Positions 53,792-61,727 of a DNA stretch of 64,000 nt are shown here, piece by piece. Under the pieces are notes generated by a model. It did no database searches, was not told the DNA's origin, and was given only the letters and a program-made list of their open reading frames with translations. The first letter of the stretch is position 1. Each line of letters opens with the position of its first letter. The position numbers and the translations under genes are program-made. Where the stretch lies: NCBI GenBank assembly GCA_947383005.1, contig CANDBT010000024.1:1-64000 (forward strand). Direction: 5' to 3'. The DNA comes from an uncultured bacterium. GTDB taxonomy: Bacteria; Bacillota; Clostridia; Lachnospirales; Lachnospiraceae.

Positions 53792-55693
53792 TCATAGGGT
53801 ACCTTCCCGGAAACTTACTTCCTTTTCAGGAAGCTCCTTCAAAATTTCCCACTGTCCCCGTCCGCAGAACCGGATATAACCGTCCTTGGTTAATTCTTGC
53901 ATGCGGTTGCGTACTATGCCCGGGGATCGTCCCATATCCTCTGCCAGATTTTGCGCCGACCTTCGGGGATTCTCCCTGATCAGATCCATAATCCTTCTCC
54001 GATCCAGATACCGTCCCCGTTTTGTCTCTGGCCCAAAGGGATAATCTGCTTTTACCATAAACTCCCCGGATAAAAGTCCCTGGCCAGGTTCCCCCTCCCT
54101 CCAGTTCCTTTTTGCCGGGTTTACGCTTTTTCGCGGCTCAAAATAGATTTCCAGATGCCACTCGTGTACGCGGATCTCCCGGATCTCATGAAGCATCTGG
54201 ATAATCGCGGCCTTCTCGATTCCCCCCTTTTCCATCCTGGATTTTATTGTTTCAATCCGCTGTTTTGGGTTTTGGATTTCCCGCTCCTTCTGTTCTAATT
54301 GACTTTTCCGCTGATAAAGCCCGGCTATCCTCCTTCCCAGCTCTTTATCTTTTCTTTGGTAATCCTGCTCAGAGATTACCTGCTCTAAAAATTTAGCCAG
54401 CAGGAAGTCCTTCTGTTGCTGCAGCCGCTGCTGTTCTTCCTCAAGCCGTTTTCGCTCCTGATCTGTGGGAATCTCCGAAAAAACCTTTTGCAGGATCCTG
54501 ACCGTATGGCGGGTGATCCCGTCTTTATCCTGTTGCCGGAAATCATAATATCGGCGGCAGACCTGCCCTAAAAGGGTGAACACGGTTTCTTCATTCAGAT
54601 TTACACCATCACAGCCATCTCCCGATTCCTTTTCGGTTTTTCGGATGTTCTCTTTACGGTTGCTGTTTTTTCTCCCTTTTTCCAGATAGCTGCTGCATTT
54701 CCATTCTACAATAATCTTCTCTTTATCTGCATATCCGCGTCTCCATGTCCGGTAATAGGGCTTTTTGCACTGGCCGCAGACAAGCTTTCCGGACAAGCTA
54801 TACTGTCCGGGGCAACAGCCTTTCTTATAAGTTCTGTCCCGGTGGAAGACCCGGGCCCGTTCTGACATTTTCTCATTGGCCTGCTGCCAGGCTTTCGGGC
54901 TTACAATGGCCGGAACCGCCCCTTCCCGGAAAATCCACTGTTCTTCCGGAACCTTTATGGTCTTTTTCTTTTCAAAATCATAGTGTAAACGATTCATGAC
55001 CATGGTGCCTTTGTACAGAGGATTACGGATAATCCTGCCCACGGAAGTGGCTGTCAAAGGCTTTCCGTTCCGCTTCCGGTATCCCTGGTTCAGAAACAGA
55101 TTGGCGATGGTGCGGCTTCCGTATCCGACTGCGGAGTATTCGTAGATTTTTCGGATTACATCCGCTTCTTCCTCCACGATTTCCAGGGAACCGTCCTGCT
55201 TTTTGCGAAATCCGAACACCTTTGATGTCAGCATGGCCCTGCCGCCGCTTAACTGCCGGTGGTGATGGGCATTATTGATTTTTTTGCTGAGTTCCCGGCT
55301 GTACTCCTCTGCAAGGATGGCTTTAATCCCCGTAATCAGTGTATCCTCTGTGGTATAGAATTTCTGTTCTATGTACATGTACAGGAGCTTTCCTTGATTT
55401 ACCATCCGATCCAGGAACAAATACCAGTCCTTTACATTCCGCATCAAACGATCCTGGCTTTTGATCACAATAACATCGAATTTGTCCTCCATGAGATCTC
55501 CAAACAGCCGGTTATATTCATTCCGCCCCCTGGTCGTGGTACCGCTCTTGGATTCCACATACCGGTCTGCCAGAAACCACCCATGTTGTTTTACACATGC
55601 TTCACTTTCCTCCACCTGGATATTCAGCGCATCGATCTGGCTCTCCTCCTCTGTACTGCATCTGCAGTAAATAGCCGCACGCAGTAGCGCCAA
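53792..55693 (-). CDS. Large serine recombinase of element 2, with winged-helix C-terminus
   Basis: Probable integrase/excisionase of element 2, 633 residues. The catalytic motif YCRCSTEEESQIDAL puts the nucleophile at about Ser13; the arginine helix is KSQDRLMRNVKDWYLFLD. The recombinase domain (FGFRKKQDGSLEIVEEEAD) and a CGQCKKPYY zinc ribbon follow, then a coiled coil (about 415-480). The last 75 residues (RRRIMDLIRENPRRSAQNLA, DMGRSPGIVRNRMQEL, DGYIRFCGRGQWEIL) look like a winged helix-turn-helix, unusual for this family. It starts with TTG at 55693, 3 bases after the small ORF's stop, with GGGGGGAATAGGGA as ribosome site. Apparently intact. Confidence 0.93.
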   Translation of the reverse strand: MALLRAAIYCRCSTEEESQIDALNIQVEESEACVKQHGWFLADRYVESKSGTTTRGRNEYNRLFGDLMEDKFDVIVIKSQDRLMRNVKDWYLFLDRMVNQGKLLYMYIEQKFYTTEDTLITGIKAILAEEYSRELSKKINNAHHHRQLSGGRAMLTSKVFGFRKKQDGSLEIVEEEADVIRKIYEYSAVGYGSRTIANLFLNQGYRKRNGKPLTATSVGRIIRNPLYKGTMVMNRLHYDFEKKKTIKVPEEQWIFREGAVPAIVSPKAWQQANEKMSERARVFHRDRTYKKGCCPGQYSLSGKLVCGQCKKPYYRTWRRGYADKEKIIVEWKCSSYLEKGRKNSNRKENIRKTEKESGDGCDGVNLNEETVFTLLGQVCRRYYDFRQQDKDGITRHTVRILQKVFSEIPTDQERKRLEEEQQRLQQQKDFLLAKFLEQVISEQDYQRKDKELGRRIAGLYQRKSQLEQKEREIQNPKQRIETIKSRMEKGGIEKAAIIQMLHEIREIRVHEWHLEIYFEPRKSVNPAKRNWREGEPGQGLLSGEFMVKADYPFGPETKRGRYLDRRRIMDLIRENPRRSAQNLAEDMGRSPGIVRNRMQELTKDGYIRFCGRGQWEILKELPEKEVSFREGTL

Positions 55694-55696
55694 TCC

Positions 55697-55855
55697 CTAT
55701 TCCCCCCTATTGGCCAGGGAGAGAAAAAGAATTTGCTCCTCCGGGCTGATCAGATTCTCTTTTACCAGCAGGCTGGCAATTTGTCCCAACATCTGTCCTT
55801 CCCAATGCTCTTTCTCTATCGGTGATTTTTCCTGGTTTGTGCGTTCTTTTGGCAT
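55697..55855 (-). CDS. Small ORF (52 aa) coupled to the element 2 recombinase
   Basis: Starts MPKERTNQEKSPIEKEHW and continues with a SHOCT-like amphipathic segment (ASLLVKENLISPEEQILFLS), ending in Ala-Asn-Arg-Gly-Glu 3 bases before the recombinase TTG. The ribosome site is weak (AAGGA about 12 bases upstream). The arrangement mirrors the small ORF before the element 1 recombinase. It may be an accessory factor for recombination; function not established. Confidence 0.65.
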   Translation of the reverse strand: MPKERTNQEKSPIEKEHWEGQMLGQIASLLVKENLISPEEQILFLSLANRGE

Positions 55856-55929
55856 ATGATAAAAATATCCTTTTTTTTATTCTATGCCAGAAGTGCTGTC
55901 CTTTTTCCTGTCAGTATGTACTCACAGCC

Positions 55930-56640
55930 AAATACCTGGCTTCCATAAATAATTAAATACCCCAGACCTTGCTGTGCTGCCAGAAACTCTCCGATAATGA
56001 CACCTACCAGGCACAAGCCGATATTTACTTTCATGTTGCTGATAATCAGCAATACCGATCCTGGCAGCAGAACTTTGGTCAGGATATCTTTTCTTGTCCC
56101 GCCCAATGAGTGTATCAGTTTGATTTTATCCGGGTCAATGGCAGAAAATCCGTTATGCAGGGTCAGTATGGAACCGAATACCGCTACGGACACTGCCGCC
56201 ACCACAATCGTCTGCACATGATTGCCGAGCCAGACAATCAGCATGGGTGCCAAAGCCGATTTGGGCAAACTGTTCAGCATAACCAGATACGGTTCCAGTA
56301 TTTCTGACATGCTGCGGCTGAACCACAATCCTGTCGCCACTACCAAGCCTAGAAACACCACCAGGCCAAAGCTGACCAAAGTTTCCCAGAGCGTAATCCC
56401 TACATGTCCCCATATGCTTCCGTCTTGGAGCATATCCCAAAAGCAGTTAAAAACCCGGCTGGGGGAACTGAAAATAAAATCGTCAATTATCCCTGTCCTT
56501 GCGCACACTTCCCATCCCGCAAGCAAAACTGCCAATAGCATTCCCCTGCAGAAAACCACCTTGCGCCGATGAATCCGTTCTCTGTCCATATATTCCTGCT
56601 GCGCCCGGCTGCAAGTGGCGGAAATTTCTTTTTCCTTCAT
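55930..56640 (-). pseudogene. 5' part of a split ABC permease gene (TauC/SsuC type)
   Basis: N-terminal 237 residues of a permease. The ATG at 56640 has GGAGGAGG 9 bases upstream and is preferred over 56721. Membrane segments begin near residue 33 (GMLLAVLLAGWEV). Hallmarks: FSSPSRVFNCFWDML, LNSLPKSALAPMLIVWLGN, the EAA loop SLGGTRKDILTKVLLPGSV, and GEFLAAQQGLGYLIIYGSQV. At GSQVF it enters element 2 and, after 18 foreign residues, stops at 55882. The missing last 31 residues are at 51881-51976. The truncated protein lacks its final membrane helix and is probably non-functional unless element 2 excises. Confidence 0.9.
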
Positions 56641-56684
56641 GTCCAATCCTCCTCCAACATACAGACAAGTTCTATTCATCAAAT

Positions 56685-56743
56685 GTAACAGTTCAGACGG
56701 GCATTTCTTGCCCGTTTTCAACGGACAAAAGCTGGACTGTTAC
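56685..56743. repeat. REP-like palindrome upstream of the split permease gene
   Basis: Outer arms GTAACAGTTCAG/CTGGACTGTTAC (56685-56696 and 56732-56743, 11/12) and inner CGGGC/GCCCG around ATTTCTT. Same family as the repeats at 30845, 31044 and 47315. Confidence 0.78.
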
Positions 56744-56787
56744 CATTAAATAACCTGCTGTTACTATTTACTATATGCAAAAACACA

Positions 56788-56821
56788 AATATCCGCCCCG
56801 GTTTTTTCCGGGACGGATATT
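56788..56821 (-). terminator. Terminator of the YitT-family gene
   Basis: A 14-bp stem (AATATCCGCCCCGG at 56788-56801 with 56808-56821, one mismatch). On the minus strand it is followed by TTTGTGTTTTT. It begins 22 bases after the YitT stop. Confidence 0.85.
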
Positions 56822-56843
56822 CAATCTGAACGGTTATATGAAT

Positions 56844-57713
56844 CTAACTGGCCAAAAACCCTTTTCCGATTATCTCGCTGGAGTTGGAGATAAGGATGAA
56901 TGCCGTCGGCTCAATCCGCCTGATATGGTTTCTCAGTTTGATAGCCTGGCTCCGCTTCATCGTTGTCAGGATAATCGATTTATCCCTGTGAGTGAAGGCT
57001 CCCTCCGCTTTATATACCGTAGCGCTTCGATTGAGGTCATGGATAATAAACTGGCAAATCGGTTCCGGGTTATCACAGACAATATTAAAACATTTACATA
57101 AATTCATATTTTCAATCACATCATCAATGACCAAAGATTTAGCCATAAGACCGAGACAGGAAAATAAACCTGTGGTCGGGCCAAACACAAAAAATGCCAG
57201 TACCACAGAAGTCAGATCCACAACCAGCAAGGCTGTGCCGATATTCATATGTGTATGCTTCTTTAAAATCATCGCAATAATATCGGTGCCGCCGCTGGAA
57301 GCGCCGATGTTGAACAATACCGCCGAGCCGAAGCCCGGGCAAAAGATAGCAAAAATCAACTCCAAAAGCGGCTCCCTGGTCAGCGGGCCTCTCATCGGAC
57401 ACAAACGCTCCAACACGGAAAGGCTGACAGACATCAGCATACTGGCATAAACCGTCTTTACCCCCACGTCTGTACCCAGGAACAGAAATCCCAACACCAG
57501 CAATGCCGTATTGACAAAAAACGTAAAATCTCCTGCCGACCATCCGGTCAGCCTGGCAAAAACCGTAGAAAATCCGGTCACGCCGCCAAAAGCAAAATTA
57601 TTCGGGAATTTAAAAAAATAGATTCCCACCACCATAATCCAGATACTGAAAGTAATCAGCCCATATTCTGCTGCTTTTCGGGCAATAGGATTACGGATAT
57701 CCCTCGTAGCCAT
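56844..57713 (-). CDS. YitT family membrane protein (DUF161/DUF2179)
   Basis: Integral membrane protein of 289 residues with 5-6 hydrophobic segments (first at about 15-35; GITFSIWIMVVGIYFF-like, here LITFSIWIMVVGIYFFK). Family motifs: PNNFAFGGVTGFSTV, FNIGASSGGTDIIAMILKKH and DVIENMNLCKCFNIVCDNPE leading into the cytoplasmic DUF2179 domain (about 215-285; TTMKRSQAIKLRNHIRRIEP). YitT-type proteins are widespread in Bacillota; their transported substrate is not settled. AAGGAGA lies 8 bases before the ATG. Monocistronic, with its own terminator. Confidence 0.92.
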   Translation of the reverse strand: MATRDIRNPIARKAAEYGLITFSIWIMVVGIYFFKFPNNFAFGGVTGFSTVFARLTGWSAGDFTFFVNTALLVLGFLFLGTDVGVKTVYASMLMSVSLSVLERLCPMRGPLTREPLLELIFAIFCPGFGSAVLFNIGASSGGTDIIAMILKKHTHMNIGTALLVVDLTSVVLAFFVFGPTTGLFSCLGLMAKSLVIDDVIENMNLCKCFNIVCDNPEPICQFIIHDLNRSATVYKAEGAFTHRDKSIILTTMKRSQAIKLRNHIRRIEPTAFILISNSSEIIGKGFLAS

Positions 57714-58218
57714 ACTGATATTCTCCTTTACTTAAATGTTCAGCGCATCCGCGTTGGACTGCGCGAAAATGGGGGACGCAAAGCGGCAACTTCCATTCTC
57801 ATTTTCTGCACATCCGCCGGAGGCTTACAGTCCCCCTCATTTATGCACACGGGCACCAAAGGAAGATTTCCCCTACTCGATTGGTGATGTCGGAGATACG
57901 GGATAGGGGGACTTGAACAATTTGCACATCACAGGCAGCTTTTCCGCCGTGAATTTGGCAAATATCTCCTGTTATCCACAATATACCCCCAACTACCTCG
58001 AAAAGCAAACATCATTATTATTGAACGCGCTACAATAGAAGGGCTGTGAACAACAGAAGAACTGTGAATGCACGTGAACGGTAACTATGTTGGTATTTGA
58101 CAAAAGGGTATAAATAGGATAAGTTTGTATCAGATAGAAAATCGAGTAAGAAAGGGCGCAATGTGTCCGGCCGGCGTATGTCCTGTGCCGGAAAGGGCAA
58201 AGCGTAGAGGGAAAAGTT
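57714..58218. other. 505-base intergenic region between yitT and mutM
   Basis: No gene was found. It holds short inverted pieces: GTTCAGCGCATCCGCG near 57737, a CCCCTACTCGATTGG stretch near 57876 that shares its edge with the hairpin at 24810, and TAGGGG near 57903 as its partner. The 58060-58140 part is A/T-richer and probably contains the mutM promoter, but no convincing box pair was identified. Confidence 0.5.
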
Positions 58219-59088
58219 ATGCCGGAATTGCCAGAAGTTGAAACCATAAAAAGTGTGATTGGGCCGCAAATACAAGGGCTTACAATTGTGAAAGCAGTCG
58301 TAAAGCGCCCGGAAGTTATTGCTTATCCCCTGGCGGATGAGTTTTGCAGGAGGCTGGCCGGCCGGACAGTTGAGAGGATGATGCGCAGGGGGAAATTCCT
58401 GATTATCCTGTTGGAAAATGAAGCCCGTGTTATACTGCACTTGCGGATGACGGGCTGCCTGCTGTTTACGCCACCGGATTTGCCGGAAGAAAAACATACA
58501 CATGTCATATTTCGCCTGGATGATGGTAAAGAATTGCGTTTTTCTGATACACGCCGCTTCGGCCGTTTTTGGCTGATTCAAAAAGGGGAGGATGATACAT
58601 ATAGCGGAATAGGGAAATTGGGTATGGAGCCGTTTGATCAGGGGTTTACCGCGGAGTATCTGCGTGCACGTCTGGGGGAACGAAAGAAGGCGATTAAGGA
58701 ATGTTTGCTTGAACAGACGGTGGTTGCCGGGATTGGCAACATTTATTCGGACGAGATTTTGTTTGCTGCAGGAATTCATCCGATGTGTCCGGCAAACCGG
58801 CTGAAGGATAAAGATTGGGCGCGCCTTGCCGCGGTTATTCCCGGAAGTCTTGCCTTTTTTATAGAAAAGAACCAAATAACGCCGGAAGAATATCTGCGGA
58901 CGAAAGGCCAGGATTATCGCAATACGCCGTTTTTGCGGGTTTATGGGCATGGAGGCGAGCCATGCCCGGTTTGCGGGAATAGACTTAGCCGCATTGTGGT
59001 TGGCGGGAGGAGCAGCGTGTGTTGTTTGGTGTGTCAAAGTTTTGCCGAAGAGGTAAAGAATCAGCGGATGGACAATCAAATACGGTAA
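58219..59088 (+). CDS. mutM: Formamidopyrimidine-DNA glycosylase (Fpg)
   Basis: Base-excision repair glycosylase/AP lyase for 8-oxoguanine and ring-opened purines, 289 residues. It starts MPELPEVETIKSVI, giving the catalytic N-terminal Pro2 and Glu3. The conserved Lys is in RRGKFLIILL (about 57). The H2TH domain has GIGNIYSDEILFAAGIHP, and the C-terminal zinc finger CPVCGNRLSRIVVGGRSS ends in CLVCQ. A 10-residue tail follows. GAGGG precedes the ATG by about 8 bases. It is transcribed alone; an operator palindrome of the sugar operon follows. Confidence 0.96.
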   Translation: MPELPEVETIKSVIGPQIQGLTIVKAVVKRPEVIAYPLADEFCRRLAGRTVERMMRRGKFLIILLENEARVILHLRMTGCLLFTPPDLPEEKHTHVIFRLDDGKELRFSDTRRFGRFWLIQKGEDDTYSGIGKLGMEPFDQGFTAEYLRARLGERKKAIKECLLEQTVVAGIGNIYSDEILFAAGIHPMCPANRLKDKDWARLAAVIPGSLAFFIEKNQITPEEYLRTKGQDYRNTPFLRVYGHGGEPCPVCGNRLSRIVVGGRSSVCCLVCQSFAEEVKNQRMDNQIR

Positions 59089-59126
59089 TCCGCCAAGTAG
59101 ACTGACTTTGATCATCAGGAAAATTT

Positions 59127-59160
59127 TGCACATAACCGATTAAGGTACCGGTTATGTGCA
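59127..59160. promoter_or_regulatory. LacI-type double operator (distal) within a 12-bp-arm palindrome
   Basis: TAACCGATTA and TACCGGTTA have cores 12 bp apart (59133-59154), as in the operators at 2737 and 59261. The site is enclosed by perfect arms TGCACATAACCG/CGGTTATGTGCA. It lies about 60 bases upstream of the sugar operon's -35 box and could allow looping with the proximal operator. Confidence 0.78.
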
Positions 59161-59218
59161 TTCTGCATAATAAAAACTAGGGGAGATTGGAGATATTGCT
59201 AAAAGTGAAAAGAGAGGA

Positions 59219-59247
59219 TTGACAGAAGCGAATGCTTGTGGTAGGAT
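59219..59247 (+). promoter_or_regulatory. Promoter of the sucrose-type ABC operon
   Basis: TTGACA (59219-59224), 17 bases, TAGGAT (59242-59247). Transcription should start near 59254, just before the proximal operator. Confidence 0.78.
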
Positions 59248-59260
59248 ATGACTATAAAAA

Positions 59261-59283
59261 TAACCGGTTACTTTACCGGTTAT
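59261..59283. promoter_or_regulatory. LacI-type double operator (proximal)
   Basis: Two copies of TAACCGGTTA/TTACCGGTTA with CCGG cores 12 bp apart, at about +7 to +30 of the predicted transcript. A repressor bound here would block transcription. The 59284-59457 leader downstream is purine-rich with a GGCTTCC/GGAAGCC palindrome at 59349-59362 and no ORF of note. Confidence 0.85.
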
Positions 59284-59457
59284 AAAAACATGATAGAAGC
59301 AGATAAATCTCAGGAAGGATTGGGAAAGGCCAAGAAGGGAAGTTAGAAGGCTTCCGGAAGCCGAAAAAGCTGAAAGGGGCTTTAAAGGCCCGAATGAAGC
59401 CGGAAAGTTCAAAATGGCCCCCAAAGCCCAAAAGGCTAAAAAGGCAGGAGGATCATC

Positions 59458-60828
59458 ATGAAAAGAAGTGTGAGGAGAGTCAGAAAGAAGAGCGGGAGAA
59501 GAAAAGCTGGCGGGACAGCCATGGCGGCAGCGGCAGTTTTGCTGACGGCCGGATGTCTGGCGGGGTGTCAGAAAAAACAGGTAAATCCGGGGGATATAGC
59601 CGGTTTTGACCCCGGAGAGCAGTATCTTTCCTTGTGGGTTCATTCTATTGAAGACACAGAGGAGGGGCAGGCATACCGGCAGTCGGTTGATCGTTTTAAC
59701 GAGGTTTACAACGGACAGTATTTTGCGGATATTGAATTTGTGCCGCGCAACGACAGCGGAGGCGGTTATTCCGACAAAGTAAATGCTTCGGTAATGGCCG
59801 GAAGCCTGCCGGATGTGCTGACGGTAGACGGACCTAATATTGCCGCTTATGCGGCCAATGGGATTATCCAGCCGTTGGCGGAGCTGACTCAGGAAGAAAA
59901 GGGCGCTTATCTGGAATCTATATTGGAACAAGGGACTTATCAGGGAAAGTTGTATGCGCTGGGGGTGATGGAGTCCAGTGTAGGCATGTATTATAATAAG
60001 GATATTTTGGCGGAGGCCGGGATTTCGGTGCCTGAGGCAGGCAATCCGTGGACATGGAGCGAGTTTTTGGAGATTTTGGAAGAGCTGAAACCGCTGATGG
60101 AGGAGAAAAACGGATATCCCCTGGATATGACGTTTCCGGTAGGGGAAGCTAGCATTTATTATTACGCACCGTTTGTATGGTCGAATGGCGGAAATCTGGT
60201 CAGCGAAGACGGTTTAGGGGTAGATGGTTTTTTCAATTCGGAGGAAATGAAGGAAACTTTGGGATTTTTCCGGGTGGTTGTGGAAAAGGGATATATGGCG
60301 GAAGCTCCGATTGACCATCTTTTTGAAAGCGGCCGGGCTGCTTTTAAGTTTGATGGCGCCTGGGAAGTGAATACCGTTTATCAGAATTACCCGGATATCA
60401 ATTTGGGAGTAGCTCCCTATGTGACAGGGGATAATTGGGATGGCGGACGGTATACGCCTACCGGCTCTTGGGCTTATGCGGCTTCATCCGGAACAGAGCA
60501 CTTGGAAGGGGCCACAGAGCTGGTTAAATGGATGAGCGGGGTGGAAAGCGGCATGCGGATATGGGAATTGTCCAAAACGTTTCCTTCTACTTATGAGGCA
60601 TTTGACGATATCGATGTATTTCAGACCGATGAGAATTATGCCGCTTTGTATGAACAGTTGAAAGAATATGGCCATCCGCGGCCAAAGACGCCGGTCTATC
60701 CGCAGGTCAGCACTTCTTTTCAGCAGGCATTGGAAAGTGTGGCTTTGGGAGGACAGGAAAGCGGGCCGGTGTTAGACAAATCTGTAGAAAGGATTAACGC
60801 AAAACTGGAGCGTTATATAAGAAAATGA
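59458..60828 (+). CDS. Sugar ABC transporter substrate-binding lipoprotein
   Basis: Extracellular sugar-binding protein (family 1), 456 residues. A long basic N-region (MKRSVRRVRKKSGRRK) is followed by a lipoprotein signal ending LLTAGCLAGC (about residue 37-39). The binding domain shows NEVYNGQYFADIEFVP, ADVLTV-like SLPDVLTVDGPNIAAYA, GVMESSVGMYYNKDIL and RAAFKFDGAWEV, typical of oligosaccharide binders such as MsmE. GGAGG precedes the ATG by 7 bases. It is the first gene of the operator-controlled operon with two permeases, an ATPase and a GH32 enzyme, so a sucrose or fructo-oligosaccharide substrate is likely. Confidence 0.93.
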   Translation: MKRSVRRVRKKSGRRKAGGTAMAAAAVLLTAGCLAGCQKKQVNPGDIAGFDPGEQYLSLWVHSIEDTEEGQAYRQSVDRFNEVYNGQYFADIEFVPRNDSGGGYSDKVNASVMAGSLPDVLTVDGPNIAAYAANGIIQPLAELTQEEKGAYLESILEQGTYQGKLYALGVMESSVGMYYNKDILAEAGISVPEAGNPWTWSEFLEILEELKPLMEEKNGYPLDMTFPVGEASIYYYAPFVWSNGGNLVSEDGLGVDGFFNSEEMKETLGFFRVVVEKGYMAEAPIDHLFESGRAAFKFDGAWEVNTVYQNYPDINLGVAPYVTGDNWDGGRYTPTGSWAYAASSGTEHLEGATELVKWMSGVESGMRIWELSKTFPSTYEAFDDIDVFQTDENYAALYEQLKEYGHPRPKTPVYPQVSTSFQQALESVALGGQESGPVLDKSVERINAKLERYIRK

Positions 60829-61727
60829 AAAAGAGAAGATCAGATTCGTTGTTGGGAATGGCGTTTTTCGGGCCGGCCCTGGTGCTGCTGACGGTATTTT
60901 TGTTTATCCCAATGGTGCTGACCCTGGTGTTCAGTTTTACGGATTATTTTGCGCTGAACCCCAATTTAACCCGGTTTGTGGGACTGAAAAATTATGTGGG
61001 CATTTTTAAAGACGAGTTGTTTTTGCAGTCATTTTTTAATACGGTGCGGTTTGTACTGATTATTCTTCCTTGTCAGGGGCTGGGCGCTCTGGGGTTGGCG
61101 CTCCTGATCAATAAAGTGACGATCTGCAAAAAATATTTTAAGGTAGCGTTTTTTGTGCCCGTGGTTATGTCGTTGGCGGTGGTATCCACACTCTGGATGC
61201 AGATATACAGCCCGGAGGGGATTCTCAATACGCTGTTGGGGAATTTGGGGATTTCTGCCCAGCCTTTTATCCACAGCGCAAAGCAGGCGCTTCCCTCCAT
61301 TGCTGTCATGAGCGTATGGCAAGGTATGGGCTATCAGATGATTATTTTTTTAGGCGGTTTGCAGGCGATTAATCCAGGGCTTTATGAAGCGGCGGAGATG
61401 GACCATGCAAGCGAGTGGCAGAAATTTAAAGATATTACCCTTCCGGAGTTAAAGCCGTTGTGTGTATTTGTCTTTATCACCGTTACTATCGGAGCTTTTC
61501 GCATGATTGTGCAGCCTATGGTAATGACGGGAGGTGGCCCTTCCCATTCAACCTATACTATGGTATACAATATTTATGAGACAGGTACAGTGAACTGGGA
61601 GATTGGCCTGGCTTCCACGATGGCGATCGTATTTGCCGTGTTTGTGATGGCGCTGACCATTGTCCAAACCATACTGACCAGGGATAAGGAGGAGAATCAT
61701 GTTGACAAAAAAGCAAAAAGGAATTAA
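60825..61727 (+). CDS. Sugar ABC transporter permease (MalF/MsmF type)
   Basis: Membrane permease of 300 residues with six membrane segments (first at about 12-35). FTDYFALNPNLTRFVGLKNY after the first segment and the EAA loop EAAEMDHASEWQKFKDITLP (about 190-209) are family hallmarks. It overlaps the binding-protein stop by 4 bases and the next permease by 29 bases. It forms the channel with the MalG-type partner. Confidence 0.94.
   Translation: MKKRRSDSLLGMAFFGPALVLLTVFLFIPMVLTLVFSFTDYFALNPNLTRFVGLKNYVGIFKDELFLQSFFNTVRFVLIILPCQGLGALGLALLINKVTICKKYFKVAFFVPVVMSLAVVSTLWMQIYSPEGILNTLLGNLGISAQPFIHSAKQALPSIAVMSVWQGMGYQMIIFLGGLQAINPGLYEAAEMDHASEWQKFKDITLPELKPLCVFVFITVTIGAFRMIVQPMVMTGGGPSHSTYTMVYNIYETGTVNWEIGLASTMAIVFAVFVMALTIVQTILTRDKEENHVDKKAKRN

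Larger units (their letters stand above)
51977..55932. mobile_element. Element 2: 3.95-kb serine-recombinase element inside a permease gene
   Basis: Bounded by AAA (51977-51979 and 55930-55932), flanked outside by the two parts of one permease gene. Just inside, the ends form an imperfect inverted repeat: 18 of 24 positions match between 51981-52004 and the complement of 55906-55929, around the shared TGTGnGTACA. This is what a serine-recombinase attP site looks like after integration. Contents: one tail-anchored protein gene of unknown function (+), a perfect hairpin, the recombinase (-) and a small coupled ORF (-). Nothing else fits in the element. Boundaries are read from the sequence; excision is inferred. 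Confidence 0.88.

Noticed and set aside
58030..59133. 367-codon open frame antisense to mutM
   Set aside because: The composition is that of a reverse-strand shadow; MutM motifs on the plus strand are unmistakable.
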